DNA of 64,000 bases from Actinocorallia sp. API 0066 (GCF_020991275.1 NZ_JAJLQY010000012.1:166500-230499); one strand, 5' to 3'; numbered from the stretch's first letter, positions 47,218 to 55,018 are shown. The notes: a model not told the origin generated them from the letters alone. Program-made: numbers and translations.

Positions 47218-47301
47218 CCAGCCCCCGCGCAAACCGTTCGAACCGCCCCCCGGCGTCCGATACACTGAACGGGCGCCGAGGGGTGAAAGCCCACCGGTTG
47301 C

Positions 47302-47374
47302 GGGGCTATAGCGCAGTTGGTAGCGCGCCTCCATGGCATGGAGGAGGTCTGGGGTTCGAATCCCCATAGCTCCA
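47302..47374 (+). tRNA. tRNA-Ala, anticodon GGC (copy 1)
   Basis: 73 nt. The acceptor stem GGGGCTA pairs with TAGCTCC and the discriminator is A47374. The D arm GCGC...GCGC is intact. The anticodon stem CCTCC/GGAGG (47328-47332, 47340-47344) encloses ATGGCAT, giving GGC at 47335-47337. The T arm is GGGGTTCGAATCCCC. Identical throughout to the copy at 54805-54877. TACACT at 47261-47266 is a possible -10. CCA is not encoded. Confidence 0.97.
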
Positions 47375-47390
47375 CCGGCAGAGTGTGTTC

Positions 47391-47422
47391 AAAGCCGCCC
47401 ACGCTTCGCGGGGCGGCTTTTT
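47391..47422 (+). terminator. Terminator after tRNA-Ala copy 1
   Basis: AAAGCCGCCC (47391-47400) and GGGCGGCTTT (47411-47420) form a perfect 10-bp stem with a 10-nt loop and a five-T tail. Confidence 0.92.
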
Positions 47423-47515
47423 CCCGTTTGGTTGCGCTATGGCTTGTCTGGGGGGCGACCCCCAGGCCCCCGATGTGGGGGGCTATCGCCGCCCCCCACG
47501 CCCCCGGCCCATTTG
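47419..47515 (+). repeat. 97-bp direct repeat, copy 1, downstream of tRNA-Ala
   Basis: Read base by base, this block is identical to 54922-55018. It starts in the terminator T run and holds alternating runs of five or six G and C that can fold. Similarity continues less perfectly for about 80 bp beyond, including two CTGAGTCAGG motifs (47529-47538, 47584-47593) 55 bp apart. With the tRNA it forms a duplicated unit bracketing the accessory island. No protein-coding gene is evident from 47375 to 47849. Confidence 0.92.
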
Positions 47516-47607
47516 GCTGGGGAACCATCTGAGTCAGGTTCTTCCCTGACGGTGTTTCGCCGTCCGCTCTGGAGTGGGTTCCCCTGAGTCAGGCATTTCC
47601 TGCGCTG

Positions 47608-47706
47608 GGCTGAACCGGCTGCACTGGCTGAACCGGCTGCACCGGCTGAACCGGTTGGACTGGCTGCACTGGCTGAACCGGTTGGGCTGGCTGAACCGGT
47701 TGGGGT
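47608..47706 (+). repeat. 9-bp tandem repeat, 11 units
   Basis: Units of the form GGCTGAACC, GGCTGCACT, GGTTGGACT and so on run without a break, five being exactly GGCTGAACC. It lies in the gene-free stretch before the DUF4365 gene. One frame would read LNRLHW repeats and the other strand QPVQPV, but neither has a supported start. Confidence 0.9.
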
Positions 47707-47849
47707 GGGGGTTTGGGTGGTTTGTTGGGGGGTGGGGGGTTTGGTGGGGGTGGGGTGGGGTGTTTTCGGATTGTGTCCTGGGTGGGTGGGGGAAAGGTCG
47801 GGGGTTGGGGGGTGTGGGGCGGTTTACTTGGGGGGGAGGGGGTGGGCTT
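47707..47849 (+). other. G/T-rich, strand-asymmetric tract
   Basis: Nearly all G and T on the plus strand, with many runs of four or more G (candidate G-quadruplex DNA), and almost no C. It is unlike any neighbour. It merges into the start of the DUF4365 gene, whose first codons share the bias. Confidence 0.8.
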
Positions 47850-48368
47850 GTGGTGGGGGCGGGGAGTGTGCAGGGGAAGTTTGCGGAGGATTATGTTCGG
47901 GTGGTGGCTTCGGCGGCTGGGTTGTTGGTTTACAAGTATGACCTTGATGTGGATGGGATTGATCTTGGGTTTCGGTATTCGGGGCGGGTGGGGATGGTGG
48001 CTTCGCCCGCGATCGAGGTGCAGGTGAAGTCGTGGTCTCGGCCTCGGGTGGAGGGTGGGGCGTTTGTTTATGACGGGTTGGATGAGGTGCAGTACAACAA
48101 GCTTGTGGACGGGCCGTTCTCGGTGCCGCGTTATCTGTTTCTGGTGGTGGTGCCTTCCGAAAGGGAGGAGTACACGCGGTTTGAGACTGATGGAATGAAA
48201 CTTCGGCAGCTTGCCTACTTCACCGATCTGCGGGGGGAGCGGGCGGTGGCGCGGCCCGATCGGCGGCGGCAGCGGCGGGTGCGGATACCGGTGGGGAACC
48301 TGCTGACGCCTCGGACGTTGCTGGGGCTCGTCGGGGGTGCTGAGGGGGCTTACGACGGTCATGGGTGA
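47850..48368 (+). CDS. DUF4365-type PD-(D/E)xK nuclease-like protein
   Basis: 172 aa from GTG 47850, chosen for the GGAGGGGG site about 8 nt upstream (GTG 47853 or 47868 possible). The upstream frame only reads repeat and G/T tract. The fold signature is DxxxD-like: Asp38 in GIDLGF, then Gln58-Val-Lys60 in IEVQVKSWS, the (E/Q)xK half of the nuclease motif seen in DUF4365. It is followed by YDGLDEVQYNKLVDG, RYLFLVVVPSEREEY and AYFTDLRG, which matches the DUF4365 core. It probably binds or cuts DNA. G/T-rich codon use sets it apart from the next gene. Overlaps that gene by 8 bp; first gene of a four-gene operon. Confidence 0.7.
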   Translation: MVGAGSVQGKFAEDYVRVVASAAGLLVYKYDLDVDGIDLGFRYSGRVGMVASPAIEVQVKSWSRPRVEGGAFVYDGLDEVQYNKLVDGPFSVPRYLFLVVVPSEREEYTRFETDGMKLRQLAYFTDLRGERAVARPDRRRQRRVRIPVGNLLTPRTLLGLVGGAEGAYDGHG

Positions 48369-49443
48369 GCCGCCTTCCGCTGTTGACCTGGCCGGGTATC
48401 TCGCCGCGGCCGGGTGGCGTCCCCTGCGGGAGTTCAGGGGCGGCGTGGCCTGGGGGCGGGAGGGGGGACACGAGATCCTTGTGCCCGTGGCCGACGCCAA
48501 GGACGGGGCGCGGCGCGTCCGTGAGGCGCTCGCCGTCCTCGGGACGCTCGAAGGACGTCCCAGCGGGTCCGTGGCGGCCGACGTGGGGACGCCTGCGGCG
48601 GACGTCCAGTGGTACCGGACCGGCTTCGACCCGGGCGCCGACGGGCAGCTCGGGCTCGGCTCAGCGCTCGCCACCCTCGAAGGGGCACAGGGCGTCCTCG
48701 CGGCGGCGGCACGGGCCGTCCTCGGCGGGCCGCGCACCGCGTTCGAGGGGCCCGCGCCCAGGGCCGTCCGGGAGCTGCTCGGCCGCGTCCGGGTCGCCCA
48801 GGACGCGGGGCGGCTCACCCTCCGCATCCCGCTCGACCCGGGTGACGACCCCCTCGGGCGGCGCGTCGCGCTGCTGCTGCGCGACGCCCTGCCCCGGCTC
48901 GCCGACGCCGTCGCCGGGGGCGAGGCCGCCGCTTTCGACGGGCTCGTCGGCGCGGGCGTCTCGGCCGACCTGTGCCGGGCCCTCGCCCGCTTCGCCGGAC
49001 CCGACCCCGGCGCCGCGTTCACGACGGGCTTCCGGTGGGCCCGTACGCTCACGCCCCCTCCGTCCACGGAAGCCGCCGTCTTCGGGCCGGGCGCAGGCAG
49101 GCTGCTCCGCCACGGGGCCTTCCGGCTGCGCCGCCTCCGCTTCACCGGTCAGGCTTCCGTGACGGGCCGCGTCATCTCCCTCGTGGACAACGGCGGCCAG
49201 GACCGCTTCCGCGTCCACGTGCACGGCGAGATGACAGAGCCGGAAGGCGGAACCTCCCGCCGCGCCCTGTGGGTGCGGCTGCACGACGCCGCCGCCTACG
49301 GGCTGGCGATCGCCGCGCACCGCGACGCCGTCCCCGTCGTCGCGCGCGGCCTCCTGGTGACGGCGGGCGGCCGTCCCGAACTCGTCACCGGCCCCGGTGA
49401 CTTCCAACCCCTGCCCGGGGCGCCCCCGCCCCGCACCCACTGA
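48361..49443 (+). CDS. Unrecognised protein of the DUF4365-ATPase operon
   Basis: 360 aa from the ATG at 48361, overlapping the nuclease stop. No catalytic motif is visible. The N-terminal domain (1-75) reads LAGYLAAAGWRPLREFRGGVAWGRE, then HEILVPVADAKDGARRVREAL, resembling a small alpha/beta adaptor. The middle (about 95-220) is helical and Arg/Ala-rich. The C-terminal 120 residues are beta-rich (FRLRRLRFTGQASVTGRVISL, VRLHDAAAYGLAIAAH), perhaps an OB-like or SH3-like fold. No signal peptide or membrane span. The normal GC-rich codon use resumes here. It is 13 bp upstream of the winged-helix gene. Confidence 0.75.
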   Translation: MGEPPSAVDLAGYLAAAGWRPLREFRGGVAWGREGGHEILVPVADAKDGARRVREALAVLGTLEGRPSGSVAADVGTPAADVQWYRTGFDPGADGQLGLGSALATLEGAQGVLAAAARAVLGGPRTAFEGPAPRAVRELLGRVRVAQDAGRLTLRIPLDPGDDPLGRRVALLLRDALPRLADAVAGGEAAAFDGLVGAGVSADLCRALARFAGPDPGAAFTTGFRWARTLTPPPSTEAAVFGPGAGRLLRHGAFRLRRLRFTGQASVTGRVISLVDNGGQDRFRVHVHGEMTEPEGGTSRRALWVRLHDAAAYGLAIAAHRDAVPVVARGLLVTAGGRPELVTGPGDFQPLPGAPPPRTH

Positions 49444-49456
49444 GGAGACCGGACAA

Positions 49457-50188
49457 GTGGCACACCTCGACCTCGGCGCCCCGGAGCGGGCGCTGCTGCT
49501 GGGCCTGCTGGCCCTCGGCGGCTCCGCCGCCAACCCCGAGCTGACCGCCGCCCTCGGCGTCGCCGTCACCGGTGAACACCGCAGACGGCTCGAAGCCCAC
49601 AAGCTCGTCAAAAGCGTCAAACAGGGCCGTTCCTTCCACAACACCCTCACCGACGAGGGCTGGGCCTGGTGCACGGAGGAGCTCGCCGCCACCGCCCCGC
49701 CCCGCACCGGCTCCCTGGGCCGCGCCCTCTACCTCGTGCTGCCCCTGCTGCGCGCCTACCTCGACCGCACCGACCTCAGCCTCGGCGAGTTCTCCGACGT
49801 CGCCACCGGCCGCACCACCCCCGCCCCCGCACCTGAACCGGACGACGCGGGCACCGCCGCGTCCGGGAGCCCGGACGGCCAGGCCGGAACGGCGGAGGCC
49901 GGAGCGGCCGACTCAGCCGCGCCGGAACGGGTCGAGGAGCTGGTCCGCGCCGCCTACCGGAAGGTGGCCGAGCGCCCCGGCTCGTGGGTGCTGCTCACCG
50001 AGGTCCGCCCCCTGCTTGCCGACGCCCCCCGCGACCTGGTGGACGAGACGCTGCGGCTCATGGCCCGTGGGGACGACGTGCACATCGTGCCCGAGGCGGA
50101 CCAGAAGACCCTGACGCGGGCGGACTGGGACGCCGCCGTCCGCATCGGTGGAAAGAGCAAGCACCTCCTGGCGATCGAGGCGCGATGA
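49457..50188 (+). CDS. Two-domain winged-helix-like protein
   Basis: 243 aa from GTG 49457, with GAGGAG 9 nt upstream. The N-terminal domain (1-75) has the pattern of a winged helix: ALLLGLLALGGSAANPELTAALG, then HRRRLEAHKLVKSVKQGRSFHNTLTDEGWAW. A disordered Ala/Pro/Gly-rich linker (about 115-160) leads to a second domain (160-243) with WVLLTEVRPLLADAPRDLVDETLRLMARGDDVHIVPE, a second winged-helix-like unit. It could bind DNA or load the ATPase; being fourth-domain partner rather than regulator is likely given its position mid-operon. Its stop overlaps the ATPase start (ATGA). Confidence 0.75.
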   Translation: MAHLDLGAPERALLLGLLALGGSAANPELTAALGVAVTGEHRRRLEAHKLVKSVKQGRSFHNTLTDEGWAWCTEELAATAPPRTGSLGRALYLVLPLLRAYLDRTDLSLGEFSDVATGRTTPAPAPEPDDAGTAASGSPDGQAGTAEAGAADSAAPERVEELVRAAYRKVAERPGSWVLLTEVRPLLADAPRDLVDETLRLMARGDDVHIVPEADQKTLTRADWDAAVRIGGKSKHLLAIEAR

Positions 50189-53100
50189 ACGAGGTCGAGC
50201 ACCGCGCGCTGAAGGATCTCAAAGCGGGTCTCGACTGGGCCGCGACGGCAGCGCACGCGTGGCGGGCCGCCCCGTTCCACGTGGACGGGCTGCACCCCAA
50301 GGCCGAGGAACTCATCCTCGACGGCATAGCCGAGGCCGCCCGGTCGCAGGACGCGAGCCCGTTGGGGGTCGCGATCCGGGGCGAGGGAGGCGTCGGCAAG
50401 ACACACCTCCTGGGCTGGGTGCGCCGGTCGACGGAGGAGCGCGCCGGCTACTTCTTCCTCATCGACTTCAGCTTCGGCGCGGGCGGCGACTTCTGGTCGT
50501 TGACCGCGCGGGCCATGGTCGAGGACCTCGGCAGAGCGGCGACCGACGGCGGCGCCACCCAGGCGGCCGTGCTCATGCGCCGTCTCGCGCGGCTGGCGAA
50601 CGTCGACGAGAGCGTGTCCGGCGCGGTCGCCGGGGACCGTCCCTGCGCCCGCGACGACCTCGACGCCCTGATCAAGGGGCTGCTCGGTCTGGACAAGGCG
50701 CGCATCCTGCGCTGTGCCGACACGATCCGGGCCATCGCCCTCTACTGCTCGCCGGACCTGGCCGCCATCGAGACCGGCCACGACCACCTCACGTCCACGG
50801 AGGAGGCCGAGGAGGGCACGCGCCAGGCATGGGGGCTGAGCCGCCGGGTCCCCGGCCACCAGGACGTCGTGGTGCAGCTCTCCCTGATCCTCGCGCTCAC
50901 CGGGCCCACCGTCATCGCCGTGGACCAGATCGACGCGCTGCTGGAACAGTCAGGGAAGACGGCGGAAGGAGAGGCCGAGCAGCAAGTCGGCCTCCTGGAG
51001 GAGGTCGCTGCCGGGCTGATGGCCTTGCGGCATGTCACCCAGCGGACCCTGTGCGTCGTCGCATGCCTGCCCTCCTCATGGCGTCTCCTGGAACAGCGGG
51101 TCATCGCGACGGTGCAGGACCGTTTCCGCAGCTCCCTCGTCCTGGGGACCATCCCCGACGACCGGATCGCCAGGCGACTCGTCGAGCGGCGGTTCGCGGC
51201 GGCACTGCAAGGCACCGGGTTCATCCCGCCGTGGCTCGGGTGGCCCGTCTCCAACGAGGCGTACGGGTCGGCAGCTGATCTGACCCCTCGCGCGCTGATG
51301 CAGCGCATCGACGCGCATCTTCAAACGTGCCTGCGAGACGGCCGCGTACAGGCGCTGACCTCGTTCGACGAAGAGGCCGAACCCGTTCATCAAGGCGGGG
51401 GCATCGAGCCCGCGCCCGCGAAAGCCCTCGACGCGCTGGACCGGCGGTTCGCCGAGTTGCGCGGGGCCGCCTCGGTGGACGGGGCGTTCGATCCGCAGAC
51501 CGAGGACGAGACGGTGCCGGGCCTGCTCGCGGCGGGGCTCACCGCCTGGATCCGGGAAGCCGGGCCCGAGGGCCGCGCCTTCTCCGTCGATCCGTTGCCG
51601 GGACGCCGCCCCGAGCTGCACGCCAGGCTCCGCCACATCCTCGACCAGGACACCGAGCGGCAGCGGCACTGGACGTTCCGCATGATCGGCGCGCCCGACG
51701 CGCGGGCCGCGCTCAAACGGCTCAGGGACGCGCGGGCGGCGGCTGGCCGGGGCCCGGCCACCACCGACCGCACCCTTGTCGTGCTCCGCAACGTGCGCTG
51801 GTCGGACGGCGTCGCGACCCGCGAGCAACTCGAACTCCTCGCCGACTCCGGAGGCCGCTCCCTCGCCGTCACCGCTGACGACCTCCGTACGTTCGCCGCC
51901 CTCGACACCCTCCTGGATGAACGCCACCCCGACCTCGACGACTGGCTCACCTCCCGCCGTCCCGCCTCCAGCACCGACCTCCTACGCATCGTCCTCCCCG
52001 ACGTCCGGCCCACCCGCCCTACGTCGGCCACCCCCTCGCCGTCCCCCGGCGCTCCGCCTCCGGACGCCCTGGACGGCGTTGTGGTCCCCTTCCCCACCCC
52101 GCCCGTAAGGCCGCCCGCTCCGAGCACCGGTCTCCCGCCCGCGCCGCCCCCGAACCCGGCACCCTGGCGGCCGACCCCTGTGGACTCCGCCTCCCCAGGC
52201 CCCCGCCTCACCGGAAGCCCGTCGGGCACGGAGACGACCCCGCCCTACGGCGCGCCCCTCGTCGTCCCCTTCCCGCCTCCGGGACAGGCTTCGACCCCGC
52301 CGTCCACACCCCCGATCCCCCTGCGCCCGGACCGCGACCCGGCGTCCGGCCCGGAACCCCGGCTGGCCGACACCCCCGCCCCCACGGCCCCCTTCACCTT
52401 CCCCACCCCGATCCCGCGCCCCGAAGCGACACCGTCCGAGGCGTCGCGCACGGAACCCGCTCCCGTACGCGCGGACAAGGCGACGTCCGTACCGACGCCG
52501 TTCGCGCCACCCGCCCCGCACGAGCCGATCAGGATCGGGACACGCGCGGGCGGCGACCAGGCCGTGACCCTGGACCCCGCCCTGCTGACCCGGCACACCG
52601 CCGTGTTCGCGGGCGCCGGGTCGGGCAAGACCGTGCTGATCAGGCGGCTCATCGAGGAGTGCGCGCTGCGCGGGGTCTCGTCCATCGTGCTCGACCCCAA
52701 CAACGACCTCGCCCGGCTGGGCGACCCCTGGCCTTCGCCGCCCGAGGGCTGGGCTCCCGGAGACGTCGAAAGGGCACGCGCCTACCACGAGGCCACCGAG
52801 GTCGTCGTATGGACGCCGGGACGCTCCGGAGGCAGGCCCCTGTCCTTCCAGCCGCTGCCCGACTTCGCCGCCGTCCGCGACGACCCCGACGAGTTCTCGT
52901 CCGCCCTGGACATGGCCGTCGCGGAACTCGCCCCCAGGGCGAAGACGGAAGGAACCACCGGTAAGGCAGCCGTCGGCAAGGCGGTGCTGCGCGAGGCCCT
53001 CACCTACTTCGCACGACGGCGCGACGGAGGCGACCTCACGTCCTTGCTCGCCCTGCTGTCCGATCTGCCCGTCGAAGCCAGCACCATCAACGGCGCCGAC

Positions 53101-53748
53101 GAGATCGCCGCGAGGCTCGCCCAGACGCTCGCCGCCGACATGATCAACGATCCGCTGTTCGGCGGCGCGGGCGAACCCGTCGATCCCCGGCTCCTGCTGA
53201 CCCCGTCGACGGGGCGGCGGGCCAGGATCTCGGTGATCAGCTTCGTCGGCCTGGCCGAGGACCGGCGGCCCGACTTCGTCCGGGGACTCCAGATGGCGCT
53301 CTTCTCCTGGATCAAGCGCAACCCCGCGCGGGACCGTCCGCTCGGCGCGCTGCTGGTCATGGACGAGGCGCAGACCGTCGCCCCGGCAAGCCCCAGGACG
53401 CCGTCGCTCGCCAGCACCGTCACGCTGGCGTCGCAGGCGCGCAAGTACGGGCTCGGCCTGGTCTTCGCCACGCAGGCGCCCAGGGCGCTGCACAACCAGG
53501 TGTCGGGCAACGCCACCACCCAGTTCTTCGGCAGGCTCAACGCGCCCGCGCAGCTGGCGGCCGCCAAGGAGCTGGCGCGGGCGCGCGGCGGCACCGGCTC
53601 CCGGATCGGGCGGCTGGAGCGCGGCCAGTTCTACGTGACGAGCGAGGGCGTGCCCGAGTCGCTGGCGCTGATACCGCTGTGCCTCAGCCACCACCCGCCC
53701 AGCCCGCTGAACGAGGGGGAGATCCTGAGCCGCGCGCGGCGCGGGTGA
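50185..53748 (+). CDS. Dual ATPase: AAA+-type NTPase fused to HerA/FtsK-like ATPase
   Basis: 1187 aa, ATG at 50185. Module 1 (about 1-430) has Walker A GEGGVGKT (66-73) and Walker B with Asp247 in VIAVDQIDALLEQ, followed by an Arg-rich AAA lid and winged-like region. A helical middle (about 440-610) contains WTFRMIGAPDARAALKRLRDARA. A Pro-rich disordered linker spans about 610-785. Module 2 (about 790-1187) has Walker A GAGSGKT (810-816), Walker B VMDEAQT (Asp1060, Glu1061), then LVFATQAPRALHNQVSGN and FFGRLNAPAQLAAAKELA, the HerA/DUF87 sensor region. HerA rings translocate DNA; here the second ATPase suggests a loader or sensor in one chain. It ends the operon. Neither module resembles a known single gene as a whole. 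Confidence 0.82.
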   Translation: MNEVEHRALKDLKAGLDWAATAAHAWRAAPFHVDGLHPKAEELILDGIAEAARSQDASPLGVAIRGEGGVGKTHLLGWVRRSTEERAGYFFLIDFSFGAGGDFWSLTARAMVEDLGRAATDGGATQAAVLMRRLARLANVDESVSGAVAGDRPCARDDLDALIKGLLGLDKARILRCADTIRAIALYCSPDLAAIETGHDHLTSTEEAEEGTRQAWGLSRRVPGHQDVVVQLSLILALTGPTVIAVDQIDALLEQSGKTAEGEAEQQVGLLEEVAAGLMALRHVTQRTLCVVACLPSSWRLLEQRVIATVQDRFRSSLVLGTIPDDRIARRLVERRFAAALQGTGFIPPWLGWPVSNEAYGSAADLTPRALMQRIDAHLQTCLRDGRVQALTSFDEEAEPVHQGGGIEPAPAKALDALDRRFAELRGAASVDGAFDPQTEDETVPGLLAAGLTAWIREAGPEGRAFSVDPLPGRRPELHARLRHILDQDTERQRHWTFRMIGAPDARAALKRLRDARAAAGRGPATTDRTLVVLRNVRWSDGVATREQLELLADSGGRSLAVTADDLRTFAALDTLLDERHPDLDDWLTSRRPASSTDLLRIVLPDVRPTRPTSATPSPSPGAPPPDALDGVVVPFPTPPVRPPAPSTGLPPAPPPNPAPWRPTPVDSASPGPRLTGSPSGTETTPPYGAPLVVPFPPPGQASTPPSTPPIPLRPDRDPASGPEPRLADTPAPTAPFTFPTPIPRPEATPSEASRTEPAPVRADKATSVPTPFAPPAPHEPIRIGTRAGGDQAVTLDPALLTRHTAVFAGAGSGKTVLIRRLIEECALRGVSSIVLDPNNDLARLGDPWPSPPEGWAPGDVERARAYHEATEVVVWTPGRSGGRPLSFQPLPDFAAVRDDPDEFSSALDMAVAELAPRAKTEGTTGKAAVGKAVLREALTYFARRRDGGDLTSLLALLSDLPVEASTINGADEIAARLAQTLAADMINDPLFGGAGEPVDPRLLLTPSTGRRARISVISFVGLAEDRRPDFVRGLQMALFSWIKRNPARDRPLGALLVMDEAQTVAPASPRTPSLASTVTLASQARKYGLGLVFATQAPRALHNQVSGNATTQFFGRLNAPAQLAAAKELARARGGTGSRIGRLERGQFYVTSEGVPESLALIPLCLSHHPPSPLNEGEILSRARRG

Positions 53749-53793
53749 GTCCGGGGCCCCGTCCGGTGCGGGCGGGGCCGTCGCCCATCTTTC

Positions 53794-53855
53794 TCAACCT
53801 CTTGGTTGAATAAGGTGCCGCCGTGCGCTAGATTCGTTATCAACCGAGGGGTTGA
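53794..53855 (+). promoter_or_regulatory. ArsR-gene promoter with twin operators
   Basis: Two palindromes TCAACC-N4-GGTTGA at 53794-53809 and 53840-53855, 46 bp centre to centre. Between them lie TTGAAT (53806-53811) and TAGATT (53829-53834) with a 17-bp spacer, a good promoter. One operator overlaps the -35 and the other lies just after the -10, so binding would block polymerase. Autorepression by the adjacent ArsR is inferred. Confidence 0.75.
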
Positions 53856-53871
53856 AGACGCAGGTGAAAGT

Positions 53872-54228
53872 ATGAATGAGGAACGGCTGTCCGCGGTCTT
53901 CGCGGCGCTGGCCGACCCGACGAGGCGCGGCATCGTCGCCCGGCTCGCCACCGGGGACGCGACGGTGGGCGAACTCGCCGCGCCCTACGACGTGTCGGTC
54001 CAGGCCATCTCCAAGCACGTCAAAGTGCTCGAAGAAGCGGGCCTCGTCAGCCGCAGCAGAGACGCCCAACGGCGGCCCTGCCACCTCGAAGCCGACGTCC
54101 TCGACCTCATGACCGGCTGGATCGAGCGCTACCGCAGACAGGCCGAAGAACGCTTCCAACGCCTCGACACGCTGCTCGCCGAACTCCAGCAAGGGCAGGA
54201 CGACACCAGGGAAGGGGCGGCATCATGA
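53872..54228 (+). CDS. ArsR-family transcriptional regulator
   Basis: 118 aa from the ATG at 53872. Winged-helix fold: FAALADPTRRGIVARLATGDATVGELAAPY, recognition helix VSVQAISKHVKVLEEAGLV, wing SRSRDAQRRPCHLEADVL. No metal-binding Cys pair (ELCVCDL) is present; the single Cys is in the wing. This is the subclass usually found next to an SRPBCC/AHSA1 protein, as here. Overlaps that gene by 4 bp (ATGA). It probably represses its own promoter through the twin operators. Confidence 0.93.
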   Translation: MNEERLSAVFAALADPTRRGIVARLATGDATVGELAAPYDVSVQAISKHVKVLEEAGLVSRSRDAQRRPCHLEADVLDLMTGWIERYRRQAEERFQRLDTLLAELQQGQDDTREGAAS

Positions 54229-54719
54229 CCGCGACCAGCACCCACAAGACCACCATCGAAGCGGACCCGAAAGTCCCCACCATCCGCGTCACCCGCGACT
54301 TCGACGCACCACCCGCCCTCGTCTACCGGGCCTGGACCGACCCCGAACTCGTCGCCCGCTGGCTCGGCCCCCGCACCATCGAGAACCGCATCCGGACCTG
54401 GGACCTGCGGCGCGGCGGCAGCTGGAGCTACGCCTCCTACCGCGACGGCGAAGAGATCGCCTCCTTCTACGGCTCGTTCCACGACGTCCGCGAGAACGAG
54501 CGCCTCGTCCAGACCTTCACCTGGGAAGGCGCCCCCGACGGCGTCTGCCTCGAAACCCTCACCCTCGAGGACCTCGGCGACGGCCGCACCCGCACCACCA
54601 CCGTCAGCGTCACCGACACCTTCGAAGACCGCGACGCCATGATCGCCAGTGGCATGGAAAGCGGCGTCGTCGAAGGCTACGAGAAGCTCGACGAGATCCT
54701 CACCGAACTCACCCGCTGA
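54225..54719 (+). CDS. SRPBCC (AHSA1/START-like) protein
   Basis: 164 aa. Helix-grip core: IRVTRDFDAPPALVYRAWTDPELVARWLGP, RRGGSWSYASYRDGEE, FHDVRENERLVQTF, and the C-terminal helix GMESGVVEGYEKLDEILTEL. The cavity fold binds hydrophobic ligands. In ArsR-SRPBCC pairs the ligand or effector is usually unknown. Co-translated with the ArsR gene. Its stop is 85 bp before the second tRNA-Ala. Confidence 0.93.
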   Translation: MTATSTHKTTIEADPKVPTIRVTRDFDAPPALVYRAWTDPELVARWLGPRTIENRIRTWDLRRGGSWSYASYRDGEEIASFYGSFHDVRENERLVQTFTWEGAPDGVCLETLTLEDLGDGRTRTTTVSVTDTFEDRDAMIASGMESGVVEGYEKLDEILTELTR

Positions 54720-54804
54720 CCACCCACCCCACCCCCACGATTCGCGTACCACCCGCCACCCGTGTAACCTTTCACCTCGTTGCCGGGGGAAAACTCCCGG
54801 CGGC

Positions 54805-54877
54805 GGGGCTATAGCGCAGTTGGTAGCGCGCCTCCATGGCATGGAGGAGGTCTGGGGTTCGAATCCCCATAGCTCCA
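54805..54877 (+). tRNA. tRNA-Ala, anticodon GGC (copy 2)
   Basis: All 73 bases match the copy at 47302-47374. Anticodon GGC at 54838-54840. TAACCT near 54761-54766 is a possible -10. The two genes lie in the same orientation, 7.5 kb apart. Confidence 0.97.
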
Positions 54878-54893
54878 CCGGGTGAGTGTGTTC

Positions 54894-54925
54894 AAGGCCG
54901 CCGGCGCTTCGCTTGGCGGCCTTTT
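54894..54925 (+). terminator. Terminator after tRNA-Ala copy 2
   Basis: AAGGCCGCC (54894-54902) and GGCGGCCTT (54915-54923) pair perfectly, and the T run continues to 54925. It has the same design as the copy-1 terminator, with compensating stem changes. Confidence 0.9.
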
Positions 54926-55018
54926 CCCGTTTGGTTGCGCTATGGCTTGTCTGGGGGGCGACCCCCAGGCCCCCGATGTGGGGGGCTATCGCCGCCCCCC
55001 ACGCCCCCGGCCCATTTG
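54922..55018 (+). repeat. 97-bp direct repeat, copy 2
   Basis: Identical to 47419-47515. Beyond it, similarity fades through CTGAGTCAGG (55032-55041) and CTGAGTCGGG (55086-55095), again 54 bp apart. From 55100 to 55270 the DNA is T/G-rich and holds no supported gene, like the stretch after copy 1. Confidence 0.92.

Noticed and set aside
47574..47849. N-terminal extension of the DUF4365 protein through the tandem repeat
   Set aside because: It would encode LNRLHW repeats and a Gly/Trp-rich stretch with no similarity to the family; the GTG at 47850 has a good ribosome site.
47707..47849. CRISPR array or ncRNA in the repeat/G-tract region
   Set aside because: A 9-bp period without spacers and no palindromic repeats; not CRISPR, and no RNA fold is supported beyond G runs.
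47589..49145. Minus-strand frame reading the tandem repeat as QPVQPV
   Set aside because: It crosses the supported nuclease and 360-aa genes and has no start signal; the repeat explains the pattern.
47302..55018. Integrative element with att sites in tRNA-Ala
   Set aside because: No integrase, excisionase or plasmid gene is present, and the whole tRNA plus flank is repeated rather than a short att core; recorded only as a duplicated bracket.
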